From contig JAUSNB010000017.1 of the NCBI GenBank assembly GCA_030645615.1, positions 1 through 64,000 of the forward strand: a stretch of DNA of 64,000 nt, in the 5' to 3' direction. A model generated the notes under the pieces. It had not been told where the DNA came from, made no database searches, and was given only the letters and a program-made list of their open reading frames with translations. Positions 39,447-46,971 of the stretch are shown here, piece by piece; positions within the stretch are counted from its first letter, which is position 1; each line of letters starts with the position of its first letter. Made by a program: the position numbers and the translations under genes. This DNA comes from Actinomycetota bacterium (lineage in GTDB: Bacteria > Actinomycetota > Actinomycetes > S36-B12).

Positions 39447-40628
39447 ATGGTGCGCTGGCTGACCGCGGGGGAATCGCACGGACCTGCCCTGGTGACGATC
39501 GCCGAGGGCCTGCCCGCCGGTATCGCCGTCACCACTGCCGACATCGCCGACGACCTCGCCCGTCGACGCCTCGGGGCCGGGCGGGGTGCGCGCATGAAGT
39601 TCGAGCGCGACGAGGTGCGCATCGTCGGCGGGGTGCGCCACGGCCTCACGCTGGGCGGCCCGGTCGCCATCGAGGTGGGCAACTCCGAATGGCCGAAGTG
39701 GGAGCAGGTCATGTCCGCGGACCCGGTGGACGAGGCGATCCTGGGCGAACTGGCGCGGAACGCCCCGCTCACCCGCCCACGTCCGGGCCACGCTGACCTC
39801 GCCGGCATGCAGAAGTACGGCTTCACCGACGCCCGTCCCGTGCTTGAGCGGGCCAGCGCAAGGGAGACGGCCGCCAGGGTGGCCCTCGCCGCCGTCGCGC
39901 GCGCCTTCCTGCGCCAGGTCGGCGGCATCGAGGTGCTCAGCCATGTCGTGCGGATCGGGTCCGCAGCGGTCCCCGAAGGCAGCCCGCTGCCGGTCCCGGC
40001 CGACTCTGACGCCATCGACGAGAGCCCGGTCCGGTGCCTGGACCCCGTCGCCGCAGCGGCCATGGAGGAGGAGATCGGTGCTGCGCACCGCGACGGCGAC
40101 ACGCTGGGCGGCGTCGTCGAGGTCATTTCCTACGGGCTGCCTCCGGGCCTGGGCAGCCATGTGCACTGGGACCGCCGGCTGGATTCACGGCTGGCGGGGG
40201 CGCTCATGGGCATCCAGGCCATCAAGGGCGTCGAGGTCGGCGACGGGTTCGCGCTGGCGGCCGTGCGCGGTTCGCTGGCCCAGGACGAGATCGTCGCGGG
40301 GCACGATGGACTCGAGCGCACGTCGGGCAAGTCCGGTGGCACCGAGGGCGGAATGTCCACCGGCGAGGCCCTGCGGCTGCGGGCCGCGATGAAGCCGATC
40401 TCGACGATCCCCAAGGCCCTGCGGACGGTCGACATCGCGACGGGTGAGCCGGCGGCCGCGATCAACCAGCGCTCCGACGTATGCGCCGTCCCGGCCGCCG
40501 GGATCGTCGCGGAGGCCATGGTCCTGCTGGTCCTCGCCGATGCGGTCCTGGAGAAGTTCGGCGGCGACAGCGTGGCGGAGACCTCGCGCAACCTGCGCGG
40601 CTACCTCGACAACCTGACCGTCCGCTGA
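39447..40628 (+). CDS. aroC: chorismate synthase
   Basis: A 393-residue FMN-dependent enzyme making chorismate. It begins [16 protein letters not shown] and contains [25 protein letters not shown] and [14 protein letters not shown]. The ATG at 39447 is preferred over the one at 39438 because GGAAGGA lies eight bases upstream of it and the family usually starts with [10 protein letters not shown]. Its stop overlaps the aroK start by one base (TGATG). Confidence 0.96.
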   Translation: MVRWLTAGESHGPALVTIAEGLPAGIAVTTADIADDLARRRLGAGRGARMKFERDEVRIVGGVRHGLTLGGPVAIEVGNSEWPKWEQVMSADPVDEAILGELARNAPLTRPRPGHADLAGMQKYGFTDARPVLERASARETAARVALAAVARAFLRQVGGIEVLSHVVRIGSAAVPEGSPLPVPADSDAIDESPVRCLDPVAAAAMEEEIGAAHRDGDTLGGVVEVISYGLPPGLGSHVHWDRRLDSRLAGALMGIQAIKGVEVGDGFALAAVRGSLAQDEIVAGHDGLERTSGKSGGTEGGMSTGEALRLRAAMKPISTIPKALRTVDIATGEPAAAINQRSDVCAVPAAGIVAEAMVLLVLADAVLEKFGGDSVAETSRNLRGYLDNLTVR

Positions 40629-41134
40629 TGGCGCCGGTGGCCGTCATCGTCGGGTCACCCGGCGCGGGCAAGACCAGCGTGGGCCGCCGCGTCGCCGAGC
40701 GGCTGGGCGTGGCGTTCGTCGACACCGACCACGTCGTTGAGGAACGAGCGGGCCAGCGCATCGCCGACATCTTCGTGACCGAGGGCGAGGAGGCATTCCG
40801 TGCTCTCGAGGCGCAGGCGGTCGGGGACACGCTGGCCGCCTCCCAGGGAGTCGTCGCCCTCGGCGGAGGCGCCGTCCTGCGGGCCGAGACCCAGGAGGCC
40901 CTCGCCGGCTGCACGGTGGTGTGGCTGAAGGTCGGCGTACCGGACGCGGCAAACCGGGTCGGGCTCAACACGGCTCGTCCGCTGCTCCTGGGCAACGTCC
41001 GCGGGACGCTCAGCGCCCTGCTCGAGCAGCGCAACCCCGTGTACGAGCGGCTGGCCACCGTGGTGGTCGACACGTCAGGAAAGTCGCTCAGGCAGGTCAC
41101 CGACGAGGTCATCGGCGCGGTGCGCGGTGAGTGA
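40628..41134 (+). CDS. aroK: shikimate kinase
   Basis: A 168-residue P-loop kinase phosphorylating shikimate. Walker A is GSPGAGKTSVG (about residue 8), DTDHVVEE binds shikimate, and VALGGGAV is the third family motif. Start coupled to aroC (TGATG), stop overlapping aroB by eight bases. Confidence 0.95.
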   Translation: MAPVAVIVGSPGAGKTSVGRRVAERLGVAFVDTDHVVEERAGQRIADIFVTEGEEAFRALEAQAVGDTLAASQGVVALGGGAVLRAETQEALAGCTVVWLKVGVPDAANRVGLNTARPLLLGNVRGTLSALLEQRNPVYERLATVVVDTSGKSLRQVTDEVIGAVRGE

Positions 41135-42224
41135 GGTCGTCATTCCCGTGCGGGCCGAGCGCTCCTACGAGGTCGTCGTTGGCCGGGGCCTGCTGGCGCA
41201 TGTGCCCCGCCTGCTCGCAGGCGCCCAGCGCGTGGCGGTCATCCACCCGGGCGCGCTGCTGGCCACCGCCGAGGCAATCCGGGCGGACCTGGCGGACCAC
41301 GGCTTCGAGGTGACTCTCGTGGAGGTGCCCGAGGCCGAGGACGCCAAGACAGCCGAGGTCGCCGCCTTCTGCTGGTCGGTCCTGGGCACCGCGGGCTTCA
41401 CCCGGAGCGACGCGATCGTCGGGCTGGGCGGAGGTGCCACGACGGACCTGGCCGGCTTCGTGGCCGCGACGTGGTTGCGAGGCATCGCCGTCGTCCACGT
41501 ACCGACGACGCTGCTCGGCATGGTGGACGCCGCAGTGGGTGGCAAGACGGGGATCAACACGGCTGCCGGGAAGAACCTGGTGGGGGCCTTCTGGAGCCCG
41601 GCTGGTGTGGTGTGCGACATGACCGCGCTGGAGACCCTCCCGCGCAATGACGTGCTTGCCGGCATGGCCGAGGTCGTGAAGGTGGGCTTCGTCCGCGACA
41701 CCACCATCCTGGACGACGTCGAGCGTGACCCGTTCGGCTCCACGGACGTCGAGGGCGACCTCCTGCCGGACCTGATCAGGCGCGCCGTCCAGGTCAAGGC
41801 CGACGTGGTCGGGCTGGACTTCCACGAGACCTCGGCCACCCGAGGGGACGGCAGCATCGGACGCGAGGTGCTCAACTACGGCCACACCTTCGGGCATGCG
41901 GTCGAGCGACGGGAGCGCTTCACGTGGCGCCACGGCGCGGCCGTCTCAGTGGGTATGATGTTCGTCGCGGAACTCGCCGCGCTCGGCGGGCGCCTCTCCG
42001 AGGCGGAGGTGGACCGGCACCGGACGATCCTCGGGGCGCTTGGCCTGCCGGTCAGCTACGCCCCTGGCCACTGGGACGCCCTCCTCGGGGCGATGGCGGT
42101 CGACAAGAAGGCGCGCGGGTCGCTGCTGCGCTTCGTCGTGCTCAACGGGATCGGACACCCCGTGGTGTGGGAGGGCCCTGACCCGGCCCTGCTGGCCGGG
42201 GCGTACGCCTCCATCAGCGCCTGA
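41127..42224 (+). CDS. aroB: 3-dehydroquinate synthase
   Basis: A 365-residue NAD- and metal-dependent enzyme closing the 3-dehydroquinate ring. GLGGGATTDLAGFVAATWLR and VPTTLLGMVDAAVGGKTGIN are the NAD and substrate motifs; metal ligands include the histidines of LNYGHTFGHAVE and of the E about 185. GTG start inside the aroK end. The final 137 bases of coding sequence recur 233 bases downstream as a broken copy (42321-42457). Confidence 0.96.
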   Translation: MSEVVIPVRAERSYEVVVGRGLLAHVPRLLAGAQRVAVIHPGALLATAEAIRADLADHGFEVTLVEVPEAEDAKTAEVAAFCWSVLGTAGFTRSDAIVGLGGGATTDLAGFVAATWLRGIAVVHVPTTLLGMVDAAVGGKTGINTAAGKNLVGAFWSPAGVVCDMTALETLPRNDVLAGMAEVVKVGFVRDTTILDDVERDPFGSTDVEGDLLPDLIRRAVQVKADVVGLDFHETSATRGDGSIGREVLNYGHTFGHAVERRERFTWRHGAAVSVGMMFVAELAALGGRLSEAEVDRHRTILGALGLPVSYAPGHWDALLGAMAVDKKARGSLLRFVVLNGIGHPVVWEGPDPALLAGAYASISA

Positions 42225-42230
42225 GCGCAC
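42088..42230 (+). repeat. direct repeat copy 1 (aroB 3' end)
   Basis: A 143-base segment covering the aroB C-terminal codons, stop and six bases beyond. It recurs at 42321-42463 with a constant 233-base offset and about four mismatches by eye. Confidence 0.9.
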
Positions 42231-42246
42231 GACCACCTCGGCGAGC

Positions 42247-42294
42247 GGCCAGTCGTGGGGGCTGGGACGGGCGCCCGCACCCCCAGGACTGGCC
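42247..42294. repeat. palindromic repeat element, copy A
   Basis: GGCCAGTCGTGGGGG (42247-42261) pairs with CCCCCAGGACTGGCC (42280-42294), one mismatch in 15. It is followed by ACTGAACATGTT. The same outer arms and flank recur at 58388-58460. It lies just after aroB and could also act as a transcription terminator, though no T-tract follows. Confidence 0.75.
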
Positions 42295-42320
42295 ACTGAA
42301 CATGTTGCGGGTGGTCCCGA

Positions 42321-42457
42321 GGGCGAAGGCGGTCGACAAGAAGGCGCGCGGGTCGCTGCTGCGCTTCGTCGTGCTCAACGGGATCGGACACCCCGTGGTG
42401 TGGGAGGGCCCTGACCCGGCCCTGCTGGCCGCGGCGTACGCCTCCATCAGCGTCTGA
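42321..42457 (+). pseudogene. duplicated aroB C-terminal fragment
   Basis: Encodes AVDKKARGSLLRFVVLNGIG and on to the same final residues as AroB (ending AAYASISV, against AGAYASISA in aroB), then TGA at 42455. It has no start codon, ribosome binding site or upstream domain, so it is a gene fragment and not a functional gene. Few changes have built up, which suggests a fairly recent duplication. Confidence 0.85.
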
Positions 42458-42463
42458 ACGCAC
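42321..42463 (+). repeat. direct repeat copy 2 (aroB tail duplicate)
   Basis: Second copy of the 143-base repeat, about 97% identical to 42088-42230. Similarity stops at CGCAC (42463), after which the sequence leads into aroQ. The palindromic element lies between the two copies. Confidence 0.9.
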
Positions 42464-42499
42464 CGCTCAACGTGCGTGGGGACGCCCGGGGATCACGCG

Positions 42500-42505
42500 T
42501 ATGGT
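42500..42505 (+). promoter_or_regulatory. candidate -10 box for leaderless aroQ
   Basis: TATGGT followed by seven bases and the ATG at 42513. It provides a separate promoter for aroQ downstream of the duplicated aroB tail. Confidence 0.45.
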
Positions 42506-42512
42506 TCTCGCC

Positions 42513-42956
42513 ATGGCGCATGTCTACGTCCTCAACGGGCCGAATCTCGGTCGGCTCGGCACGCGGGAGCCCGAGGTGTACGGCCACATGACGTTCGACG
42601 AACTGGCCGAGGCCTGCGTCTCCGCGGCGGATGGGCTGGGGCTCACGGCCACCGTCCTGCAGACTGACGACGAGGCAACCCTGATCGGCTGGCTGCACCG
42701 GGCGCAGGACGAGCAGGCCGCCGTCGTGCTCAACCCCGCCGCGTTCACGCACTACTCCTACGCGCTGCGCGACGCCTGCGCGATGCTGACCACGCCGCTC
42801 GTCGAGGTGCACCTGTCCAACCCGGCCGCGCGCGAGGAGTTCCGCCACACGTCGGTCATCTCGGCCGTCGCCCATGGCACGATCGCCGGCTTCGGCGCCG
42901 ATTCCTACCGGCTGGCCCTCCGCGCGGTCGCGGCGCTGCTGGCGGACCGGTCGTGA
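42513..42956 (+). CDS. aroQ: 3-dehydroquinate dehydratase, type II
   Basis: A 147-residue enzyme removing water from 3-dehydroquinate. It starts MAHVYVLNGPNLGRLGTREP, the family N-terminus with NGPNLNxLG (here NGPNLGRLG), and contains the active-site segments LNPAAFTHYSYALRDA and EVHLSNPAAREEFRHTSV. The ATG at 42513 is preferred to 42501 because the protein then begins as in relatives and a -10 box sits seven bases upstream. The stop overlaps pepQ (GTGA). Confidence 0.94.
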   Translation: MAHVYVLNGPNLGRLGTREPEVYGHMTFDELAEACVSAADGLGLTATVLQTDDEATLIGWLHRAQDEQAAVVLNPAAFTHYSYALRDACAMLTTPLVEVHLSNPAAREEFRHTSVISAVAHGTIAGFGADSYRLALRAVAALLADRS

Positions 42957-44032
42957 TCCAGGCCGCTCGCCATGCGGAGCGGCGCGGACGCCTGCGGGCC
43001 ATGGTCAGCGAGGCCGGGCCCGGCCGGGCGATGCTCGTCACGGACCTGGCCAATATCCGGTACCTCACCGGCTTCTCCGGCAGCAATGCCGTCCTGCTCG
43101 TCGGCGGGGACCCGTCAGAGGACCTGATCGGCACCGATGGGCGCTACCAGGACCAGGTCGCCGAGGAGGCCCCGGGTCTGCCCGTGGTCATCGACCGCGA
43201 CACCCTGGCGGCCGTTGTCCGATGCGCCCCGGCAGGTCCGGTGGCCATCGAGTCCAGCCTCCCGGTCGGGGACGAGCGACGGCTGGCCGGCGAACGTGGA
43301 CCGGTCGTGGTCACCGATCGGCTGGTGGCCGGCATGCGAGCGGTCAAGGATCCCGACGAGGTGGCACTGCTCGAGCGGTCCTGCGCCATCACCGTGGCCG
43401 GCCTGGCCGGCCTTGCCGAGGAGATCCGAGTCGGGGTCACCGAGGTGGACCTGGCCAGGCGACTGGAGCAGATCTTCGGCAGCCTCGGCGCGGAGGACCG
43501 CGCCTTCGACAGCATCGTGGGCGCCGGTCCGAACTCGGCGATCCCGCACCATCGACCGGGCCGCCGCCCGCTCGAGGCGGGTGACCTCCTGGTCGTGGAT
43601 GCGGGAGCCCGCGTCGACGGCTACCACGCCGACATGACCCGCACCTTCGTGGTCGGGGCCGACCCGGACACCTGGCAGTCGGACATCCACGGCGCCGTCT
43701 GGGCGGCCCACGCGGCAGCGACGGCCGAGTACCGCCCTGGCGCGGATGCACGGTCCGTGGACGGGGTGGCCCGCGCGGTGATCGACTCGGCCGGCTTCGG
43801 TGCCGCCTTCACCCACGGGCTCGGGCACGGGGTCGGCCTGGAGATCCACGAGGCGCCCATGGTCGGACCCCGGGCGACGGGTAGCATGGCCCCGGACATG
43901 GCGATCACCGTCGAGCCGGGCGTATACCTCCTCGGGCGCGGCGGGGTTCGCATCGAAGACACCCTCGTCGTCACCGACAACGGGCCGCGCGTGCTCACCG
44001 AGGCACCGCGCGAACTCGTCGTCGTGGGCTGA
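42953..44032 (+). CDS. pepQ: Xaa-Pro aminopeptidase/dipeptidase family protein
   Basis: A 359-residue M24-family metallopeptidase that removes residues before proline. The N-terminal creatinase-like domain spans 1-130. The metal ligands of the pita-bread domain are visible: DAGARVDGYHADMTRTF (two aspartates), HGLGHGVGLEIHE, TVEPGVY and RIEDT. GTG overlaps aroQ. efp follows after 24 bases; aroQ-pepQ-efp-nusB is a conserved cluster. PepP and PepQ cannot be separated by sequence alone. Confidence 0.9.
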   Translation: MIQAARHAERRGRLRAMVSEAGPGRAMLVTDLANIRYLTGFSGSNAVLLVGGDPSEDLIGTDGRYQDQVAEEAPGLPVVIDRDTLAAVVRCAPAGPVAIESSLPVGDERRLAGERGPVVVTDRLVAGMRAVKDPDEVALLERSCAITVAGLAGLAEEIRVGVTEVDLARRLEQIFGSLGAEDRAFDSIVGAGPNSAIPHHRPGRRPLEAGDLLVVDAGARVDGYHADMTRTFVVGADPDTWQSDIHGAVWAAHAAATAEYRPGADARSVDGVARAVIDSAGFGAAFTHGLGHGVGLEIHEAPMVGPRATGSMAPDMAITVEPGVYLLGRGGVRIEDTLVVTDNGPRVLTEAPRELVVVG

Positions 44033-44056
44033 CGCGACTCACCAGGGAGCACCCGC

Positions 44057-44620
44057 GTGGCGACCACGAATGACCTGAAGAACGGCCTCGTCCTCAACAT
44101 CGATGGGGGGCTGTGGGCCGTCGTGGAGTTCCAGCACGTCAAGCCGGGCAAGGGCGGCGCCTTCGTGCGGACCAAGCTCAAGAACGTGCTCACCGGCAAG
44201 GTCGTCGACCGGACCTTCAACGCGGGCGTCAAGGTCGAGACGGCGAATGTCGACAAGCGCGAGATGCAGTACCTCTACAAGGACGGCGACGACTGGGTCT
44301 TCATGGACACGCAGTCCTACGAGCAGACCCATGTCAGCAACGAGGTCGTCGGCGAGTCCGCCAAGTACCTGCTGGAGAACCAGAACGCGATCGTAGCCAC
44401 CCATGACGGCGTGCCGCTCTACGTAGAACTGCCCGCATCCGTCGAGCTCATGATCACCTATACCGAGCCGGGCCTCCAAGGGGATCGCTCGACCGGAGGC
44501 ACCAAGCCGGCCACGCTCGAGACCGGTGCCGAGATCGCGGTGCCCCTGTTCATCGAGTCGGACACCAAGGTGCGCGTCGACACGCGCGACGGCTCGTACC
44601 TCGGCCGCGTCAACGACTGA
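44057..44620 (+). CDS. efp: translation elongation factor P
   Basis: A 187-residue ribosome-binding factor relieving stalls at proline runs. Three beta-barrel domains are present; the tip loop is KPGKGGAF (lysine near residue 33), the site modified in some bacteria, and the C-terminal signature region includes [19 protein letters not shown] start with AGGGAG upstream. nusB follows after 15 bases. Confidence 0.96.
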   Translation: MATTNDLKNGLVLNIDGGLWAVVEFQHVKPGKGGAFVRTKLKNVLTGKVVDRTFNAGVKVETANVDKREMQYLYKDGDDWVFMDTQSYEQTHVSNEVVGESAKYLLENQNAIVATHDGVPLYVELPASVELMITYTEPGLQGDRSTGGTKPATLETGAEIAVPLFIESDTKVRVDTRDGSYLGRVND

Positions 44621-44635
44621 CCGCCACCGAAGCCC

Positions 44636-45064
44636 ATGTCAGCACGCAGCAAGGCGCGCAAGCGCGCCCTCGACGTCCTGTACGAGGCCGATATCCGGGC
44701 CCTGCCTGCCGCCGACGTGCTCGCTGCGACTGCGGCGCGCCGTGCTGACGAGGGGCAGGCCGCCCTCAACGCGTACGTGGCGGAGCTTGTCGATGGCGTC
44801 ACGGCGCACCGAGCTCACATCGACGAGTTGCTCGGCTCCTACTCGATGGGCTGGACCCTCGACCGCATGCCGGCCGTCGACCGGGCGATCCTGCGGCTGG
44901 GCACGTTCGAGGTGCTGTGGCGCGACGACATTCCCGATGCGGTGGCGATCTCCGAGGCTGTCGAGCTCGCGCAGGAACTGTCCACGGACGAGTCCGCCTC
45001 GTTCGTGAATGGGCTGCTCGGCCGGCTGGCCGAGCTCAAGCCGCGGCTCTCGCTCGGGTCCTGA
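44636..45064 (+). CDS. nusB: transcription antitermination protein NusB
   Basis: A 142-residue all-helical RNA-binding protein of the rRNA antitermination complex. ARSKARKRALDVLYEADIR is the family N-terminus; the later signature is DAVAISEAVELAQELSTDES followed by FVNGLLGRL. It is the last gene of the aroQ-pepQ-efp-nusB run and converges with a lipoprotein gene 24 bases away. Confidence 0.94.
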   Translation: MSARSKARKRALDVLYEADIRALPAADVLAATAARRADEGQAALNAYVAELVDGVTAHRAHIDELLGSYSMGWTLDRMPAVDRAILRLGTFEVLWRDDIPDAVAISEAVELAQELSTDESASFVNGLLGRLAELKPRLSLGS

Positions 45065-45088
45065 CCCAGCGCAGCTGAGCCTGGCAGC

Positions 45089-45532
45089 TCACTCGCGCGA
45101 GGCGTTGATCAGCAACCCGGTCGCGCCGCCCTCGCCGGTGGTGACGACGTTGACGGTGAACCCGGCGCCGGCATAGTCGGTGGTGGTCATCTCGTCGCTC
45201 GTCACCGAGACCTGGCTGACGATGCCGGCCTCGGCCAGCTGGGCGCCGTAGGCCGCGGCCGCTTCGTCAGGGGTAGCCGTCGACCGCCAGATCGAGTTGA
45301 TGTTCTTCGAGTCCAGGGCGGCCATCGTGATGATCTCGGCTCCGGTGGGCACCGGCAGGCCGGGCAGCCACCCTTCCGGAGCGTCGGCATCCGCCGACGC
45401 CACGGGTGCGGGCGAACTGGCGCTGGCCGTCCCGGACGGGCTGGTTGAGCCCTCCGAGCAGGCGGCGAGGGACAGCAACGACACGGTGGCCGCCAGCACG
45501 ATGACTGCGCGGCGACCGCGCCCGAAGTGCAT
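45089..45532 (-). CDS. lipoprotein, paralogue of the upstream gene
   Basis: A 147-residue predicted lipoprotein: basic N-terminus, hydrophobic stretch and lipobox SLAAC (Cys about 25), then a Ser/Ala linker. The folded part (about 60-147) contains NINSIWRSTATPDEAAAAYG and GFTVNVVTTGEGGATGLLIN, matching the neighbouring lipoprotein over the same region. Start ATG nine bases after the neighbour's stop, so it is probably coupled. No known domain recognised; anchored on the outside of the membrane. Confidence 0.75.
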   Translation of the reverse strand: MHFGRGRRAVIVLAATVSLLSLAACSEGSTSPSGTASASSPAPVASADADAPEGWLPGLPVPTGAEIITMAALDSKNINSIWRSTATPDEAAAAYGAQLAEAGIVSQVSVTSDEMTTTDYAGAGFTVNVVTTGEGGATGLLINASRE

Positions 45533-45541
45533 CGCGGCCGG

Positions 45542-46051
45542 TCAGGCCTTCTCGGCGTTGACCATCAGCGTGGCGGTGCCCTCGGCGTCGAGGGTGGTGA
45601 CCGTCACGGTGTAACCGTTGCCCTCGTAGGTCGCGTTCGTCATGCCGGACACGGCCGAGGTGTCGCCGACGGTGAAGCCGCTGGACTCCAGGGCGGCGCC
45701 ATAGGTTGCCGCCGCCTCCTCCGTCGTCGCGTCCGTCTGCCACACGGCGTTGACGTTGGAGCCGTCGCCGGCCACCATCACGCTGATGAGCCGGCCGTTG
45801 TCGTAGATCGGGACCTCGGACGGCCAGTTGTCGGGGACTGCGACGTCCTCGCCCATCAGCATCTCGTTGCCCTCTTCGTCGGTGACGGCGATCTCGCCCT
45901 CGTCGATGCTCACGTCGCCACCGAGGGCGTTCCCGGCCGCTTCCTCGACGGCGTTCTCGACGGCGCTGCCGCAGGCGGTGAGGGTGCCTGCCCCGACGGC
46001 CAGGACTCCGGCGAGCAGGGACAGTGACACGGTGCGGGCCAGACGGCGCAT
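45542..46051 (-). CDS. lipoprotein of unknown function
   Basis: A 169-residue predicted lipoprotein with signal peptide and lipobox TLTAC (Cys about 27). An acidic segment (SIDEGEIAVTDEEGNEM) follows, then the domain shared with the downstream paralogue: NVNAVWQTDATTEEAAATYG and GYTVTVTTLDAEGTATLMVN. GAGGAGG lies six bases before the ATG at 46049-46051. The two genes form a small operon. Function unknown. Confidence 0.78.
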   Translation of the reverse strand: MRRLARTVSLSLLAGVLAVGAGTLTACGSAVENAVEEAAGNALGGDVSIDEGEIAVTDEEGNEMLMGEDVAVPDNWPSEVPIYDNGRLISVMVAGDGSNVNAVWQTDATTEEAAATYGAALESSGFTVGDTSAVSGMTNATYEGNGYTVTVTTLDAEGTATLMVNAEKA

Positions 46052-46119
46052 GGTGACCTCCTCAGTCGGGCCCAGAGTACGGCCGAACCCCGGGTGATGG
46101 GCGGTGATGGGCGGTGACG

Positions 46120-46193
46120 TGCCCCGGGTGGGATTTGAACCCACACTGGACGGTGTTTGAGACCGCTTCCTCTGCCGGTTGGGATACCGGGGC
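46120..46193 (-). tRNA. tRNA-Leu (CAA), short variable loop
   Basis: Minus-strand cloverleaf: acceptor GCCCCGG/CCGGGGC, D arm TCC..GGA with the leucine-like loop CCGGCAGA, anticodon stem GCGGT/ACCGT with loop CTCAAAC (anticodon CAA), T arm GTGGG-TTCAAAT-CCCAC, discriminator A. CCA is not encoded. The variable region is only about five bases (CCAGT), whereas normal tRNA-Leu has a long variable arm. The anticodon is clear; decoding identity is less so. Confidence 0.8.
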
Positions 46194-46249
46194 GCGGGTC
46201 AAGGGTAGTCCCCGCGTCCGGCCAGGCCCGGGGACTCCCGGACCAGTCG

Positions 46250-46255
46250 TAGGCT
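46250..46255 (+). promoter_or_regulatory. candidate -10 box for leaderless ANTAR regulator gene
   Basis: TAGGCT followed by six bases and the ATG at 46262, with no ribosome binding site. Confidence 0.45.
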
Positions 46256-46261
46256 GCGGGC

Positions 46262-46837
46262 ATGACCCGGACCGTCCTCGTTGCCGAGGACGAGGCCCTG
46301 ATCCGGATGGACCTCGTCGAGATGCTGGGGGAGTGCGGGTTCGAGGTCGTGGGCCAGGCGGGCGACGGGCAGTCCGCGGTGGACCAGGCCAGGGCACTCC
46401 GGCCGGATGTTGTGTTCCTCGACGTGGCGATGCCTCGGCGCGACGGGCTCTCGGCCGCTGAGGAGATCGTCGGCGAGGGAATCGCACCCGTGGTCATGGT
46501 CACCGCGTTCGCCCAGCGCGAGGTGGTCGAGCGGGCTGCCGCTGCGGGGGTGCTCGGCTACCTGGTCAAGCCGTTCGTGAAGGCGGATCTGGCGCCCGCG
46601 ATCGAAGTGGCGGTGGCCCGCTGGCAGCAGGTGCAGGATCTCACCGCCCAGGTCTCCGGCCTGCGCGAGCGTCAGGCGGCCAGGCAGACGGTGGACCGCG
46701 CCAAGGTGCTCCTCCAGCGCGAGCGGGGGTTGACCGAGGCGGAGGCCTTCAGCTGGCTCAGGCGGGCCGCCATGGACGGACGGGTGACCTTGGCCGAGGC
46801 TTCGGCGGCCGTGGTGGCGCAATACCCACCACGTTGA
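46262..46837 (+). CDS. pdtaR: response regulator with ANTAR RNA-binding domain (PdtaR-like)
   Basis: A 191-residue two-domain regulator. The receiver domain (1-120) has the acidic pocket VAEDEALIRMD, the phospho-acceptor in VFLDVAMPRRDG (D about 54) and the lysine in LVKPF. The ANTAR domain (about 130-190) reads QTVDRAKVLLQRERGLTEAE and binds paired hairpins in RNA to control termination. No kinase gene is adjacent. Its position near polA and a branched-chain amino acid transporter is shared with other actinobacteria. Confidence 0.88.
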   Translation: MTRTVLVAEDEALIRMDLVEMLGECGFEVVGQAGDGQSAVDQARALRPDVVFLDVAMPRRDGLSAAEEIVGEGIAPVVMVTAFAQREVVERAAAAGVLGYLVKPFVKADLAPAIEVAVARWQQVQDLTAQVSGLRERQAARQTVDRAKVLLQRERGLTEAEAFSWLRRAAMDGRVTLAEASAAVVAQYPPR

Positions 46838-46885
46838 CCGTCATTGCATGAAATAGGTCACGATGCCGCATCAATGTCACGTGGG

Positions 46886-46901
46886 GTAACTCGGCTGAAA
46901 C
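46886..46901. promoter_or_regulatory. GlnR-like operator upstream of livK
   Basis: GTAAC-TCGGCT-GAAAC matches the actinobacterial GlnR consensus GTNAC-N6-GAAAC exactly. It sits 12 bases before the predicted -10 box of the binding-protein gene, overlapping the -35 region. It suggests nitrogen control of the transporter. Confidence 0.6.
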
Positions 46902-46912
46902 ACGTGTGCGCA

Positions 46913-46918
46913 TAAGGT
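46913..46918 (+). promoter_or_regulatory. candidate -10 box for livK
   Basis: TAAGGT 54 bases before the livK ATG. The expected transcript begins near 46925 and has a leader of about 47 bases with a small hairpin at 46928-46947 (GCGACGG-TAATCG-CCGTCGC). No strong -35 is visible; the GlnR-like box lies there. Confidence 0.45.
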
Positions 46919-46971
46919 ACGAACACCGCGACGGTAATCGCCGTCGCTTGTCATTTGTTCAAGGAGACTGC

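Noticed and set aside
42321-42457. A separate short gene between aroB and aroQ
   Set aside because: The only coding-like sequence is the copied aroB end, which lacks a start codon and ribosome binding site.
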